Assembly: GCA_038245795.1 (NCBI GenBank)
Contig: JBBRSC010000008.1
Location: 1 to 28,315 of the forward strand
DNA length: 28,315 bases
Source of the DNA: JBBRSC01 sp038245795
GTDB taxonomy: Bacteria; Actinomycetota; Acidimicrobiia; Acidimicrobiales; Microtrichaceae
Direction of reading: 5' to 3'
In this document: piece after piece, positions 15,237-23,618 of the stretch
How positions within the stretch are numbered: the first letter of the stretch is position 1
Layout: each line of letters begins with the position of its first letter
Program-made: the position numbers and the translations under genes
The notes under the pieces: generated by a model
The model's input: the letters and a program-made list of their open reading frames with translations, nothing else
Database searches by the model: none
Told to the model about the DNA's origin: nothing

Positions 15237-16564
15237 CCGAAGCCCCCCGTCAGGTAGCCGCCCAAGGCAATCATGCCGACCAGCATGACCATGACGGCAC
15301 CGACGGCGATGTCGATCGTGATGGCTGCGGGAATGACAGCGCCGATGACCCACGCGATCTGGAACCGGGCTTCGAATCGTGCGAACACGCGACCGCGATC
15401 GGCGTCAGGAGCGTCGCGTTGTACGAGCGAATCGAAGGCCTGTTTCCCGACGCTGGCGGCGATGGCCACTCCCAGCGCCAGGCCCGCGTAGGCCAGCACG
15501 CCGTCCATCCACCAACCCCACGTGCCGGCGAGGATCGTCATGACCAGTGAACCCAGGAGGATCTTCTCCTCTGCCAGATGGCGACGAAGTCGCGGCGCGA
15601 CTGAGGCACCGAGGAGTCCACCAAAGATTCCCGCTGCGACCACCGCACCGAAATACCATTTCGGGAACTCCCCGAGGGCTTCGACCACTTCGATCCCCGG
15701 ACGTCGCGCCATCACCGTGCCGACGTTCCGCGCCAGGACCTCGGGGGGCGCTGCCTGATGGCCACCACGCAGCTCGAAGGCCAGTACGAACGTGACGAAA
15801 CCCACCACGCCACGGATGGCGGCCATCGATGCTGCCTCCACACGGATCAACGACGAGTGGACCTCGGACTCTTCAAGGGTCGTGGGCGCCGACATCGGCC
15901 GTACTGAGGATGGAAGTCGAAAGGCGGCCGCTGTCGCAACCGCGAAGAACACCGCACAGACCGCGGCGACCCATTCGGGCCCGATCAGAAATGCCACGCC
16001 CGCTGGTGCCATGGCGGCAAACCCACTGAGCCCGCCGACGAGCTGCAGTTTGGAGTTCGCTTCGACCAGCTCGAGATCGTTACTCACGACCGCCGGGACC
16101 ACGGCGGCGCGAGCCACCTGATATGTCTTCGCCAGAACCAGCATGGCGAAAGCTTCGGGAAAAAGCAGCAGGCTGTCGTTGGCGGCGGCGGGGACCATCG
16201 AGATCGCCACCAGACAGCGGAGGGCCATCGTGGCGAGGATCACCGCGCGATGACCGCCCTTGACCTTGTCCACCATCGGGCCAATCAGCGGGCCGACCAC
16301 GGCAAACGGCGCCATCGTCAGGATCAACCCGATCAGGACCTTTTCTCGACCTTGCGCCGGGTCCACTTTGAAGAACAGCGAGCCGGCCAGGGCGATCGCC
16401 AACGCTGCTTCTCCCGCCATTCCGGCGGCGTGGGTGAGGGCCAGCCGGGCGAACGGCGAGTTGTAGTCGGGTCGAAGCGCCCCCCGCCGCGATCGGAGAA
16501 GTGGATCGGGCGGTGGCGCGTGGGGGGTGGTGAGCGGCTGCCACCCTGTCGGTTGATCGCTCAC
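15167..16564 (-). CDS. MFS-type transporter
   Basis: 465 residues with about 11-12 hydrophobic segments after a ~55-residue Pro-rich N-terminus. The loop after the second helix (GPLIGPMVDKVKGGHRAVI) matches the MFS loop motif GxLxDrxGRr; a similar motif (RDAPDADRGRVFARFEA) lies between later helices, as in macrolide-efflux/MFS_3-like proteins. The substrate cannot be assigned. GTG 16564 is chosen because TACGAT is 7 nt upstream; longer frames to 16624 lack support. The C-terminal ~23 codons overlap the convergent DUF2342 gene and encode a Ser/Gly/Lys-rich tail, the mirror of that gene's Asp/Glu/Pro tail. Confidence 0.88.
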   Translation of the reverse strand: MSDQPTGWQPLTTPHAPPPDPLLRSRRGALRPDYNSPFARLALTHAAGMAGEAALAIALAGSLFFKVDPAQGREKVLIGLILTMAPFAVVGPLIGPMVDKVKGGHRAVILATMALRCLVAISMVPAAANDSLLLFPEAFAMLVLAKTYQVARAAVVPAVVSNDLELVEANSKLQLVGGLSGFAAMAPAGVAFLIGPEWVAAVCAVFFAVATAAAFRLPSSVRPMSAPTTLEESEVHSSLIRVEAASMAAIRGVVGFVTFVLAFELRGGHQAAPPEVLARNVGTVMARRPGIEVVEALGEFPKWYFGAVVAAGIFGGLLGASVAPRLRRHLAEEKILLGSLVMTILAGTWGWWMDGVLAYAGLALGVAIAASVGKQAFDSLVQRDAPDADRGRVFARFEARFQIAWVIGAVIPAAITIDIAVGAVMVMLVGMIALGGYLTGGFGQLSRSGKSGISKGSSSSGKSDS

Positions 16565-16577
16565 CCGACCCATCGTA
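16565..16577 (-). promoter_or_regulatory. Candidate -10 for leaderless MFS start
   Basis: Minus-strand TACGAT (16577-16572), 7 nt, then GTG 16564. Confidence 0.5.
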
Positions 16578-16672
16578 GGAGCCAGCACGACCGGTCGGTC
16601 AGGCGCTCTGCCCGACCGCCACACCGGGGAGCGGTCCCCGTTGACCTGTCGAGGCTCTCGGTGCTGAGGGGA

Positions 16673-16684
16673 TAGCGTCTGTCT
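16673..16684 (+). promoter_or_regulatory. Candidate -10 for leaderless GT-C start
   Basis: TAGCGT (16673-16678), 6 nt, then GTG 16685. No Shine-Dalgarno is visible. A TTGACC at 16641 is too far (26 nt) to be its -35. Confidence 0.45.
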
Positions 16685-18709
16685 GTGAACGCAGCCCCTG
16701 CGAACCGCCGCGATTCACCACCATCACCCGGGGCCGCCACCCGCCTGAACGAGCCTCGCGAACCACTGCCATGGCGGGCCATGATGGCCATCGCAACGCT
16801 CATCGGGCTGGGGTGCGTCGCCATCAGTCTCTGGCTCTATCCACACACCAGCCAAGTGGTCGACGAGCGCGTGTACGTCCAACAATCGATCGCGATCGAG
16901 TCCGGCCGCCTGACGATGCCCGCAGGGACATCGCCGTTTCACACAAGCTTCTTCACCCACCCAAATGCCGCGGGCGAGTCGGTTTTCAAGTATCAGCCGC
17001 TGTATCCCGCAATCTTGGCGCTCACCCGGATCACGACCGGGACCGATCGGACATCTGTTGGGCTGATCGCGACAATCGCGGCATTCGCCGTGGGATGCCT
17101 CGCACACGAACTCTTTAGCCGTCGCCGGGTCACGCTGCTCTCCGTTGTCGCGTTCGGCGCGAGTCCAATGTTCATTGTGGCTGGATCCGCGCGCCTGGCC
17201 TATGGACTCTCGCTCGCGCTCGTCGTTGGGTCGGCTGCGCTCTTTCTCCGAGCGTGGCGGCGGCCCACTCCGTTCGCGTTCATTGCGGCAGGTGCGTGCT
17301 TCGGTCTCGCGTTCTTCAACCGGCCCTACGACGCCTTGTTGATGATGGTGCCCGTCGGCGGTTGGATCTTGATCCGGGATCGCCCGAGCATCCGGTCGCT
17401 CGCTGGGAAGACCTGCTGGTTCGGACTCGGCTGGTCACCCATTTTGGCGGCGATGTTCTGGATCAACTGGCGGACCACCGGTGACGCCTTCACGTTGTCG
17501 TATTCGTTTGTGGGTCCGCTCGACAAGCTCGGATTCGGACCGCGACTGGATATTCACGACGGCAACCCTTTTGACTTCACCGTCGGCAGGTCTCTGCTGG
17601 CGTTCCGAAATGGAACCAACGCTCTCTGGCGATGGAGCGCAGCGGGGCCGCTCGGTCTCATCGCGTTCGGCTGGGCGGCGTGGACGATGCGTCGCCGTGG
17701 CGGCGGACTACTGATCCTTCTCGCAATCAGCGCGCCGCTTGGGTATCGGGTGGTGTGGGGCGAATGGAACGGCTACGTACGCCTCGGGGTGATCAATTCC
17801 CTCGGCCCGATGTACTGGTTGACCGTCGTCGTGCCGATCGCACTATCGGTCGGAATCATTGGCGACCGTTTGGTGAATCAGCGTCCACGAATGAGCATCG
17901 GCCTCATGCTCGCTGCGCTGGTTGCCTCTGGTGTACTCGTGCGCCCTGCCATCGTGCGCGTCCTCGACTCACGAATCGGAGTTCAGCAACAGGTCGACCT
18001 CGTCGACGCCTACGCCCGACAGGCGGCAACGGACCGTAGACAGATCGTGCTCGTGACCGAGGGCGACAACCTCCTCTATCGCGACCTCCTCTACAACCGG
18101 CCAGACTTTTCGAATCGAGTCGTCGGAGCATTGGACCGCCCAGGAGAACTTGGCGCGTTGTTCGAACGTTTCCCGAACGCGGAACTGATCATTCGGAGGA
18201 GAGATTACGTTCTCGCTGGCGGGTCCGAAATAGCCACCGAACGCGATGAGCTGGGCTTTGAGCGCTCCACCCGCAGCCTCACTTTGCAGCGCACGGTTGG
18301 CACATCGGTCGACGTCACTCTGGACATCGTCAACCCAGCGCCCGGAGCGGTGATCTACACACGAACCGAGCAAGGCGTGGAGCAATGGGGCCCAGCGACA
18401 TCCACCGTTCTCGTTCGGCTCACCGGTTCCGCATTGGCTCTCAACGGTCGGGTCTCGTCGCCGATGCAGTGGGGAGTCGAACCGGCGACGAAGGGTCTGG
18501 TCTGCATCGGCGTGATGACTGCTCCTGACACCCCCGGGTTCGGGCGAGACGAAACCTGCTTCGATGTCAGCCGTAACCCACGGGGCGACACCTCGGTGAT
18601 CTGGCCAGGCCGTGATTCGACCGTCTTCAACTTTGGAGCGAAACCGATGCTGGCTGCCGACATCTCAGCTCGACCCGTCCTCAACTCGGTGTCGCCAGCT
18701 CCTAACTGA
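16685..18709 (+). CDS. GT-C-fold integral membrane glycosyltransferase (predicted)
   Basis: 674 residues. After a ~30-residue polar N-terminus comes the first helix (~33-52) and then an outward loop with Asp60-Glu61 in VVDERVYV, the acidic pair typical of GT-C enzymes that use polyprenyl-phosphate sugars. About ten further hydrophobic segments follow to residue ~430, then a ~240-residue soluble domain with no motif I recognise, expected outside the membrane. The family transfers sugars to proteins, lipids or cell-wall polymers; donor and acceptor cannot be told. The gene stands alone between the divergent MFS gene and the convergent response regulator, 12 nt away, with no other glycan genes nearby. 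Starts at GTG 16685. Confidence 0.75.
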   Translation: MNAAPANRRDSPPSPGAATRLNEPREPLPWRAMMAIATLIGLGCVAISLWLYPHTSQVVDERVYVQQSIAIESGRLTMPAGTSPFHTSFFTHPNAAGESVFKYQPLYPAILALTRITTGTDRTSVGLIATIAAFAVGCLAHELFSRRRVTLLSVVAFGASPMFIVAGSARLAYGLSLALVVGSAALFLRAWRRPTPFAFIAAGACFGLAFFNRPYDALLMMVPVGGWILIRDRPSIRSLAGKTCWFGLGWSPILAAMFWINWRTTGDAFTLSYSFVGPLDKLGFGPRLDIHDGNPFDFTVGRSLLAFRNGTNALWRWSAAGPLGLIAFGWAAWTMRRRGGGLLILLAISAPLGYRVVWGEWNGYVRLGVINSLGPMYWLTVVVPIALSVGIIGDRLVNQRPRMSIGLMLAALVASGVLVRPAIVRVLDSRIGVQQQVDLVDAYARQAATDRRQIVLVTEGDNLLYRDLLYNRPDFSNRVVGALDRPGELGALFERFPNAELIIRRRDYVLAGGSEIATERDELGFERSTRSLTLQRTVGTSVDVTLDIVNPAPGAVIYTRTEQGVEQWGPATSTVLVRLTGSALALNGRVSSPMQWGVEPATKGLVCIGVMTAPDTPGFGRDETCFDVSRNPRGDTSVIWPGRDSTVFNFGAKPMLAADISARPVLNSVSPAPN

Positions 18710-18721
18710 CCCGAGTAACCG

Positions 18722-19432
18722 TCAGGCGTTGACCCTCGCCGGGGCGTACTTGTAGCCCAACCCACGGATGGTGACAATCCTCGTCGGGGTCGACGGATCG
18801 TCTTCGATCTTGGCGCGCAGTCGCTTCACGTGGACATCGAGAGTCTTGGTGTCACCGACGTAGTCAGCACCCCAGACACGATCGATCAGTGTCGAGCGCG
18901 GCAACACCCGTCCCGCGTTCTCCATCAGGAGGGTCAACAATTCGAACTCCTTGAGCGGTAGTCCCACAAGGTCACCGCGGAGTCGAACCTCGTGGCTCTC
19001 GGTGTCGACCTCGAGATCATCGACAACCAACAGATCGCCGGATTCGAAATCGCGATCGTCGCGGTCCGGAATCCGACGTAAGACCGCACGCATTCTCGCG
19101 ACGAGTTCACGGAGTCGATAGGGCTTGGTGACGTAGTCATCGGCGCCGACCTCGAGCCCGACCACTGTGTCGATCTCCGATGATCGAGCGGTCACCATGA
19201 TGATCGGCACCTTCGATCGACGACGAATCTCGCGGCAGACATCAACACCCGAAATGGTGGGAAGCATCACGTCGAGGAGCACCAGGTCGGGTTGGACCAG
19301 ATCGAACTTCTCGAGCGCCTCGGCGCCGTCGCGGGCGATCTCGACGATGAACCCCTCCCGCCGGAGACCGACGTTGAGAGCATCGACGAATGCCTCCTCG
19401 TCCTCGACGACGAGCACAGTTGATGCGGGCAT
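18722..19432 (-). CDS. phoB: OmpR/PhoB-family response regulator (PhoB/RegX3-like)
   Basis: 236 residues: receiver domain 1-~120 and winged-helix DNA-binding domain ~135-232. The acidic pocket is Glu10/Asp11, the phosphorylated residue is Asp54 in LVLLDVMLP, the switch Thr is in VTARSS and the conserved Lys in VTKPYRL. The effector domain has LPLKEFELLTLLMENAGRVL, the DVHVKRLRAKIE recognition helix and the closing TIRGLGYKY. The start ATG shares one base with the kinase stop (TGATG) and GGAGG lies upstream inside the kinase gene, so translation is coupled. Position behind pstB-phoU-kinase makes phosphate limitation the likely signal; RegX3/PhoP are the actinobacterial equivalents. Confidence 0.92.
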   Translation of the reverse strand: MPASTVLVVEDEEAFVDALNVGLRREGFIVEIARDGAEALEKFDLVQPDLVLLDVMLPTISGVDVCREIRRRSKVPIIMVTARSSEIDTVVGLEVGADDYVTKPYRLRELVARMRAVLRRIPDRDDRDFESGDLLVVDDLEVDTESHEVRLRGDLVGLPLKEFELLTLLMENAGRVLPRSTLIDRVWGADYVGDTKTLDVHVKRLRAKIEDDPSTPTRIVTIRGLGYKYAPARVNA

Positions 19433-20643
19433 CAGCGTTGGACCTCCAGGGTCGTTGGTCGCAGGCTCATCGGTTGAGCGCGTGCAGATGGTGGTGATGT
19501 CGGGGCGCAGGGAAGGACCAGCGTGAACGCCGATCCGTCGCCTTCACGGGACGAGACCGTCACGTCTCCGCCATGATTGGAGGCAACGTGACGCACGATC
19601 GCCAATCCCAACCCAGTACCACCCGTCTCGCGGCTACGAGCGCGGTCGACTCGATAGAAGCGCTCGAAGATCCGGTCGATGTCCCGCGCCGGGATTCCGA
19701 CTCCCGCGTCGGTCACTGACAACGTCACAGCATCGCCAACGATCTGGGCGTCGACGACGACCGGCCGATTCGGCGGACTGAATTTCACGGCGTTGTCGAT
19801 CAGATTGAACAGCGCAGAAACCAATTGGCGCCGATCACCACGGATGCGCGGGTTGCCACGTACGAGCACGTCAATGGTGATCTCTCGTTGCTCCGCCGCC
19901 GCGCGCAGCCGTCCAACAGCCTCGTCGATGATGTCCTGCACCGCTATTTCGTCGATGTGGGTATCGTCGCCGAACTCGATGCGACTCAGCTCCAACAGAT
20001 CATCGATGGTGCGACTGACTCGTTCCGCCTCGTCGACCATCCGCCCGGACAACCGTTGGATCGTGCTCTCGTCGTCCTCGCCGTGGATGGTCTCGGCCAG
20101 CAGACCCATGGCGCCGATCGGGGTCCGGAGCTCGTGGCTGATGTTGGCGACGAAATCCCGGCGGACCTGGTCGATCCTGCTGCGCTCGGTGGTGTCCTCC
20201 ACCAGCGCCAATGCCCCAATGGGACCCCGCGCGCGATCCATGGTGGTCGTTAAGGGAAAGGCGCGGACAACGAACGATGTCAACGGCGGTCCGAACAACT
20301 CGATCTCCCGCTCGGCAACTCGACCGGCGAGCGCTTGCGCCAGGAGTTCCTGCGTCGCGGCTTCGACCAGTGCCTTGCCATGACGGGCAGCCACGAAAAC
20401 GTCGGCAGCCGAATTGCGGAAGACCACCGTGGAATCGGACCGACAGAGAATGACGCCCATGTCCATCGAGTCGAGCGCTTGGGCCAGCTGACCTTCGAGC
20501 TCGGTATTTCGATCAAGGAGCTCATGGAGATCGTTGGACTGGATTTCCATCTCCTCGAGTTGCTCTCGCTGGGCCACGAGTCGCGCCGCCAATACTCCGA
20601 TGATGGCGAGTGCAACGACGCCGACGATGAGCGCCGCCAACAT
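19432..20643 (-). CDS. phoR: Sensor histidine kinase (PhoR/SenX3-like)
   Basis: 403 residues. One N-terminal membrane helix (2-22) is followed by a short coiled coil (~25-55), a PAS-like domain (~56-150), HisKA with the phospho-accepting His170 in NISHELRTPIGAM, and an HATPase domain with N-box NLIDNAVKFSPPN, DAGVGIP and GTGLGLAIVRHV. There is no extracellular sensing loop, as in PhoR-type kinases that sense through PstB/PhoU. The start ATG overlaps the phoU stop as TGATG; the longer frame to 20712 lies inside phoU. SenX3 of mycobacteria usually shows two helices, so the single helix is a small difference. Confidence 0.92.
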   Translation of the reverse strand: MLAALIVGVVALAIIGVLAARLVAQREQLEEMEIQSNDLHELLDRNTELEGQLAQALDSMDMGVILCRSDSTVVFRNSAADVFVAARHGKALVEAATQELLAQALAGRVAEREIELFGPPLTSFVVRAFPLTTTMDRARGPIGALALVEDTTERSRIDQVRRDFVANISHELRTPIGAMGLLAETIHGEDDESTIQRLSGRMVDEAERVSRTIDDLLELSRIEFGDDTHIDEIAVQDIIDEAVGRLRAAAEQREITIDVLVRGNPRIRGDRRQLVSALFNLIDNAVKFSPPNRPVVVDAQIVGDAVTLSVTDAGVGIPARDIDRIFERFYRVDRARSRETGGTGLGLAIVRHVASNHGGDVTVSSREGDGSAFTLVLPCAPTSPPSARAQPMSLRPTTLEVQR

Positions 20644-21359
20644 CAGGCCTCGTCCGGCCAGGTGCGTTGGCGCAGTTCGAGTCGCGCGACACCCGTGTGT
20701 TCCGGCAGCCAACCAGTGATCATGTAGGTGACCCGTTCGCCGATATTGACCGCGTGATCGCCAATGCGTTCGTAGTAGCGGCCGATGAGCGCCAATTGCA
20801 CTGCGCTCCGCAGGTCGACCTGGGACTCGTGATGCGAGGTGAAGATGGCCTCCACAAACGACACCTGCAGATCATCGAGTCGACTGTCCATGTCGTCGAG
20901 CGCCGAGGCCAACGACTCATTCGAGTCAACGTAGGAGTCGATTGCAGCGCGGGTCAGCCGGTCGGCTTCGCTCGCCATTGACTGCACCAGTCCGCGGATC
21001 CGGGGGTCGAACTCCACGTCGAAGAGCCGTCGCGACGCTTTACAGACGTTGACCATGAGATCGGCTGAACGTTCGAGTTCGCTCACCAGCCGGATCGAGC
21101 AGATGACGAAACGCAGATCTCGTGCGATCGGGTTCTGCAGCGCAAGGACGCGGTAGCAGTCCTCTTCGATCTGCAGGCTCAACGAGTCCACCACGTCGTC
21201 ATTGTCGATGAGTACCTGAGCGGCATGCAGATCCTTCTCGAGCAGCGCACCAGTTCCACGGCTGATGGTCTCGCAAGTGAGCGCCCCCAACCGGACAACG
21301 TCGGAACGGATCGACTCGAGGGCTTCGTTGAATTCGACGCGATGCTCGGTATCCACCAT
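20643..21359 (-). CDS. phoU: Phosphate signalling regulator PhoU
   Basis: 238 residues forming two repeated three-helix units. Each unit has the metal-binding ExxxD-type motif: SELERSADLMVN in the first and YYERIGDHAVNIGE in the second. PhoU links the Pst transporter to the PhoR kinase and keeps the kinase off when phosphate is plentiful. ATG 21359 is chosen because AAGGGA lies about 4 nt upstream; a TTG at 21377 overlapping the pstB stop is possible. It follows pstB by 14 nt and overlaps the kinase gene by 3 nt. Confidence 0.94.
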   Translation of the reverse strand: MVDTEHRVEFNEALESIRSDVVRLGALTCETISRGTGALLEKDLHAAQVLIDNDDVVDSLSLQIEEDCYRVLALQNPIARDLRFVICSIRLVSELERSADLMVNVCKASRRLFDVEFDPRIRGLVQSMASEADRLTRAAIDSYVDSNESLASALDDMDSRLDDLQVSFVEAIFTSHHESQVDLRSAVQLALIGRYYERIGDHAVNIGERVTYMITGWLPEHTGVARLELRQRTWPDEA

Positions 21360-21373
21360 TGCTTCCCTTGTCC

Positions 21374-22261
21374 TCAACCGAATCGGCCGGTGATGTAGTT
21401 CTCGGTCCGTTCATCGGTCGGATTCGAGAACACCACGGACGTCGAATTGAACTCGACCAGCACACCGGTCCTGGTCGTGTTGTCGGCGGACAGCTCCGTA
21501 GAGAAGAACGCGGTGGTATCGCTGACCCGTGCCGCCTGTTGCATGTTGTGAGTCACGATGACGATCGTGAACTCGTCCTTCAGCTCTCGCATCAGGTCTT
21601 CGATCCGCGACGTCGCGATTGGGTCCAGCGCAGAACACGGCTCGTCCATCAGGAGCACCTCTGGTTCAACAGCGATAGCGCGCGCAATGCACAGTCGCTG
21701 CTGCTGCCCACCAGACATTCCCATCGCTGACGACTTCAGCCGGTCCTTGACCTCATCCCACAGGGCTGCCTTCCGGAGCGACGTCTCGACGATTTCGTTC
21801 AGCTGAGCACGATCTCGGATTCCGCCGATCTTGGGACCGTAGGCGACATTGTCGAAGATCGACTTAGGGAACGGATTCGGCTTCTGGAACACCATGCCGA
21901 TCCGTCGCCGAACCTCGACGGGGTTGACCGCAACGTCGTACAGGTCAACGCCACGGAACATCACCCGACCCTCGACGCGGGCGCCGTCGATCAGGTCATT
22001 CATCCGATTCAGGCAGCGGAGCACGGTGGATTTTCCGCAGCCAGATGGACCGATGAACGCCGTGATCTCACCCCGGGAGACCTGCATGGCCACGTTCTCG
22101 ACGGCCAATGACGACCCGTAGCTGACGCTGAGTTCGGAAATGTCGAAGATCAGCTCGTGCGGCGGCGTGAACGAGTCGCTCTCGGTCATGACGGTCGGGA
22201 TGGGGGAGGTGATGTCGACCACGCTGGGGGCGCCCTTGGTCTTGCTGAGGATGTCGGTCAC
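21374..22261 (-). CDS. pstB: Phosphate ABC importer ATPase PstB
   Basis: 295 residues. Walker A is GPSGCGKST, the PstB-specific Q-loop is VFQKPNPFPKSI, the signature is MSGGQQQRLCIARAIA and Walker B is LLMDEPCSALDPIA, with switch His in THNMQQAARVSD. It powers phosphate uptake and takes part in PhoU/PhoR signalling. The first ~37 residues are extra compared with typical PstB (~255-260 aa); GTG 22261 has GGAG 9 nt upstream, while ATG 22189 (271 aa) has none. It is the first gene of the operon behind the PHO-box-like repeats. pstS, pstC and pstA, normally just upstream, are absent; a TetR gene stands there instead. Confidence 0.95.
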   Translation of the reverse strand: MTDILSKTKGAPSVVDITSPIPTVMTESDSFTPPHELIFDISELSVSYGSSLAVENVAMQVSRGEITAFIGPSGCGKSTVLRCLNRMNDLIDGARVEGRVMFRGVDLYDVAVNPVEVRRRIGMVFQKPNPFPKSIFDNVAYGPKIGGIRDRAQLNEIVETSLRKAALWDEVKDRLKSSAMGMSGGQQQRLCIARAIAVEPEVLLMDEPCSALDPIATSRIEDLMRELKDEFTIVIVTHNMQQAARVSDTTAFFSTELSADNTTRTGVLVEFNSTSVVFSNPTDERTENYITGRFG

Positions 22262-22279
22262 GAACCGACTCCGTGGATG

Positions 22280-22286
22280 GGTGAAC
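22280..22286 (-). promoter_or_regulatory. Extra PHO-type half site in pstB leader
   Basis: A single GTTCACC on the minus strand, 18 nt before GTG 22261, matches the core of the upstream pair. It would lie inside the 5' leader and might act as a down-tuning site or be chance. Confidence 0.3.
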
Positions 22287-22326
22287 AGTAGGTGGCGGCT
22301 TTCATCTCTGTACAGAGGCTACGGAA

Positions 22327-22332
22327 ACCGTA
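22327..22332 (-). promoter_or_regulatory. Candidate -10 of the pstB operon
   Basis: TACGGT on the minus strand lies 16 nt after the end of the PHO-box-like pair, so the second repeat would occupy the -35 position, as expected for a PhoB-type activated promoter. The leader would be about 60 nt. Confidence 0.4.
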
Positions 22333-22348
22333 TGGCGCGCAGCGATGC

Positions 22349-22370
22349 ACGAGATGAACATGAGGTGAAC
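22349..22370 (-). promoter_or_regulatory. PHO-box-like tandem 11-bp direct repeat
   Basis: Reading the minus strand, GTTCACCTCAT is followed directly by GTTCATCTCGT. The 11-bp period and GTTCACC core match the Streptomyces PhoP box (and mycobacterial RegX3/PhoP-type sites). It is oriented toward pstB, whose operon encodes the matching response regulator, suggesting autoregulation. It could also influence the divergent tetR gene. Confidence 0.65.
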
Positions 22371-22438
22371 GAGAACCAAACACTCATCTCTGGTTCGAGA
22401 GAGGCGCATCCTGCCCAGGCGACGAATCCCAGGCCCGG

Positions 22439-22450
22439 TATCGTGATCCC
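22439..22450 (+). promoter_or_regulatory. Candidate -10 for leaderless tetR start
   Basis: TATCGT (22439-22444), 6 nt, then ATG 22451. No Shine-Dalgarno is visible. Confidence 0.45.
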
Positions 22451-23191
22451 ATGGCTGATGTGGAGACCCCAACGATCAGTCGCGCCGAACGAAAGCGCCA
22501 GATCCGGATCCGGGGGTTTGTCGACGCTGCGAAAGGCATCGTCGCGCTGGACGGCTTCGAGGGGTTGACCATGAGCCGGTTGGCCAACGAGCTCGATACC
22601 GTCGTGAGCGCCGTCTACCGCTACTTCCCCAGCAAAGGTGCGCTCCTGGCGGAGATCCAGAAGGAGGCGCTCGAGCGGTTGACGATGAGTCTGACCACCA
22701 TCGCTGCCACCAACGATCAGTCCAGTGCCTTCCGGGAGTTGAATGAGGAACAGGCCTCGCTGGTTCGGCTGGTGCTGTTCGGACGCTGGTTCTGCGCTAC
22801 CTCGGAGAGCTACCCCGAGGAGCTCAGACTGCTGCAGATGATCATGTCGCAACGCGAGTCGGTCCTCGATCCTGAGGGAGGCGCGCGGATCTTTCCCCTC
22901 GCGATGGGGCTCCTTTCACACGCAGTCGTCGCCATCGAAATGGCGCAACACACACGGGCCATCGAGCCCGGGAACTCCATCGATCGTGCGGCGTTGTGGG
23001 CATCGGCACTCAGCGGTGTCATGGAGACCGATGACCTCGCGAAGTACGTCCCCGACCTGTTCGGTGGTGCCCGGCTCGCGAAACTGGCGAACCACGACCT
23101 CATCCGGGGGTGGGGGGCTGATCCCGACCGGTTACTGGCCGCCAACGAACTCGTTGACGAACTCGCCGCCGAGGGCCCGTTGGCTCCCTAG
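22451..23191 (+). CDS. TetR-family transcriptional regulator
   Basis: 246 residues. The N-terminal DNA-binding domain (~13-70) has the TetR helix-turn-helix: RIRGFVDAAKGIVALDGFEG, then LTMSRLANELDTVVSAVYRYFPSKGALLAEI, given here as two adjacent blocks. The C-terminal ~170 residues form the variable ligand domain with no recognisable specificity. It is divergent from pstB with 189 bp between, so its operator may lie in that region, although no clean palindrome stands out to me. The gene ends 4 nt before the convergent Nudix gene. Ligand and targets are unknown; control of phosphate genes is not implied by sequence. Confidence 0.9.
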   Translation: MADVETPTISRAERKRQIRIRGFVDAAKGIVALDGFEGLTMSRLANELDTVVSAVYRYFPSKGALLAEIQKEALERLTMSLTTIAATNDQSSAFRELNEEQASLVRLVLFGRWFCATSESYPEELRLLQMIMSQRESVLDPEGGARIFPLAMGLLSHAVVAIEMAQHTRAIEPGNSIDRAALWASALSGVMETDDLAKYVPDLFGGARLAKLANHDLIRGWGADPDRLLAANELVDELAAEGPLAP

Positions 23192-23195
23192 TCCA

Positions 23196-23618
23196 TCACG
23201 CGAACCCTGCCAGTAGCTTCCGGTCCGACTCGTAGGTCGCCAATCCCACCGCCTCGCCGAGATCGACCCAGCTGATCTCATCGATCTCATCACCGTCGAC
23301 CGCACACAGCTCGGCATCTTCGTTCTCGGCGGTCATGGCCCACCAGAACACGAGCTTCTGTCGCTTGCGGGCGTCAAGGTGCCACGTCTCCCCAGCAGCT
23401 GCCCCGAGGACGCACCGAACGCCTGTCTCCTCGTGAACCTCCCGAAGCGCCGCGTCCTCGGGCCGTTCGTCCCGATCCAATTTGCCCTTCGGGAGGGACC
23501 AGTCGCCCAGGGGGCGATGCACCATCAGGACCTGACGTCGGCCCAGGTGGGTCCGGATGACCACACCCCCAGCCGCGACGACTTCGGCGTCGGTGTGAGC
23601 TCGGACACGATCAGACAT
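23196..23618 (-). CDS. Nudix hydrolase
   Basis: 140 residues. The Nudix box is complete (GKLDRDERPEDAALREVHEE followed by TGV), fitting Gx5Ex7REUxEExGU, which binds the metal and cleaves nucleoside-diphosphate-linked substrates. WSLPKGKL before the box is typical of MutT1/Ap4A-type enzymes found beside ppk in actinobacteria. Mycobacterial MutT1 adds a C-terminal histidine phosphatase domain; this one ends after the Nudix domain. The ATG overlaps the ppk 3' end by 8 bp, so both are probably one transcript. Substrate could be an oxidised nucleotide, a dinucleoside polyphosphate or diphosphoinositol-like compound. Confidence 0.92.
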   Translation of the reverse strand: MSDRVRAHTDAEVVAAGGVVIRTHLGRRQVLMVHRPLGDWSLPKGKLDRDERPEDAALREVHEETGVRCVLGAAAGETWHLDARKRQKLVFWWAMTAENEDAELCAVDGDEIDEISWVDLGEAVGLATYESDRKLLAGFA

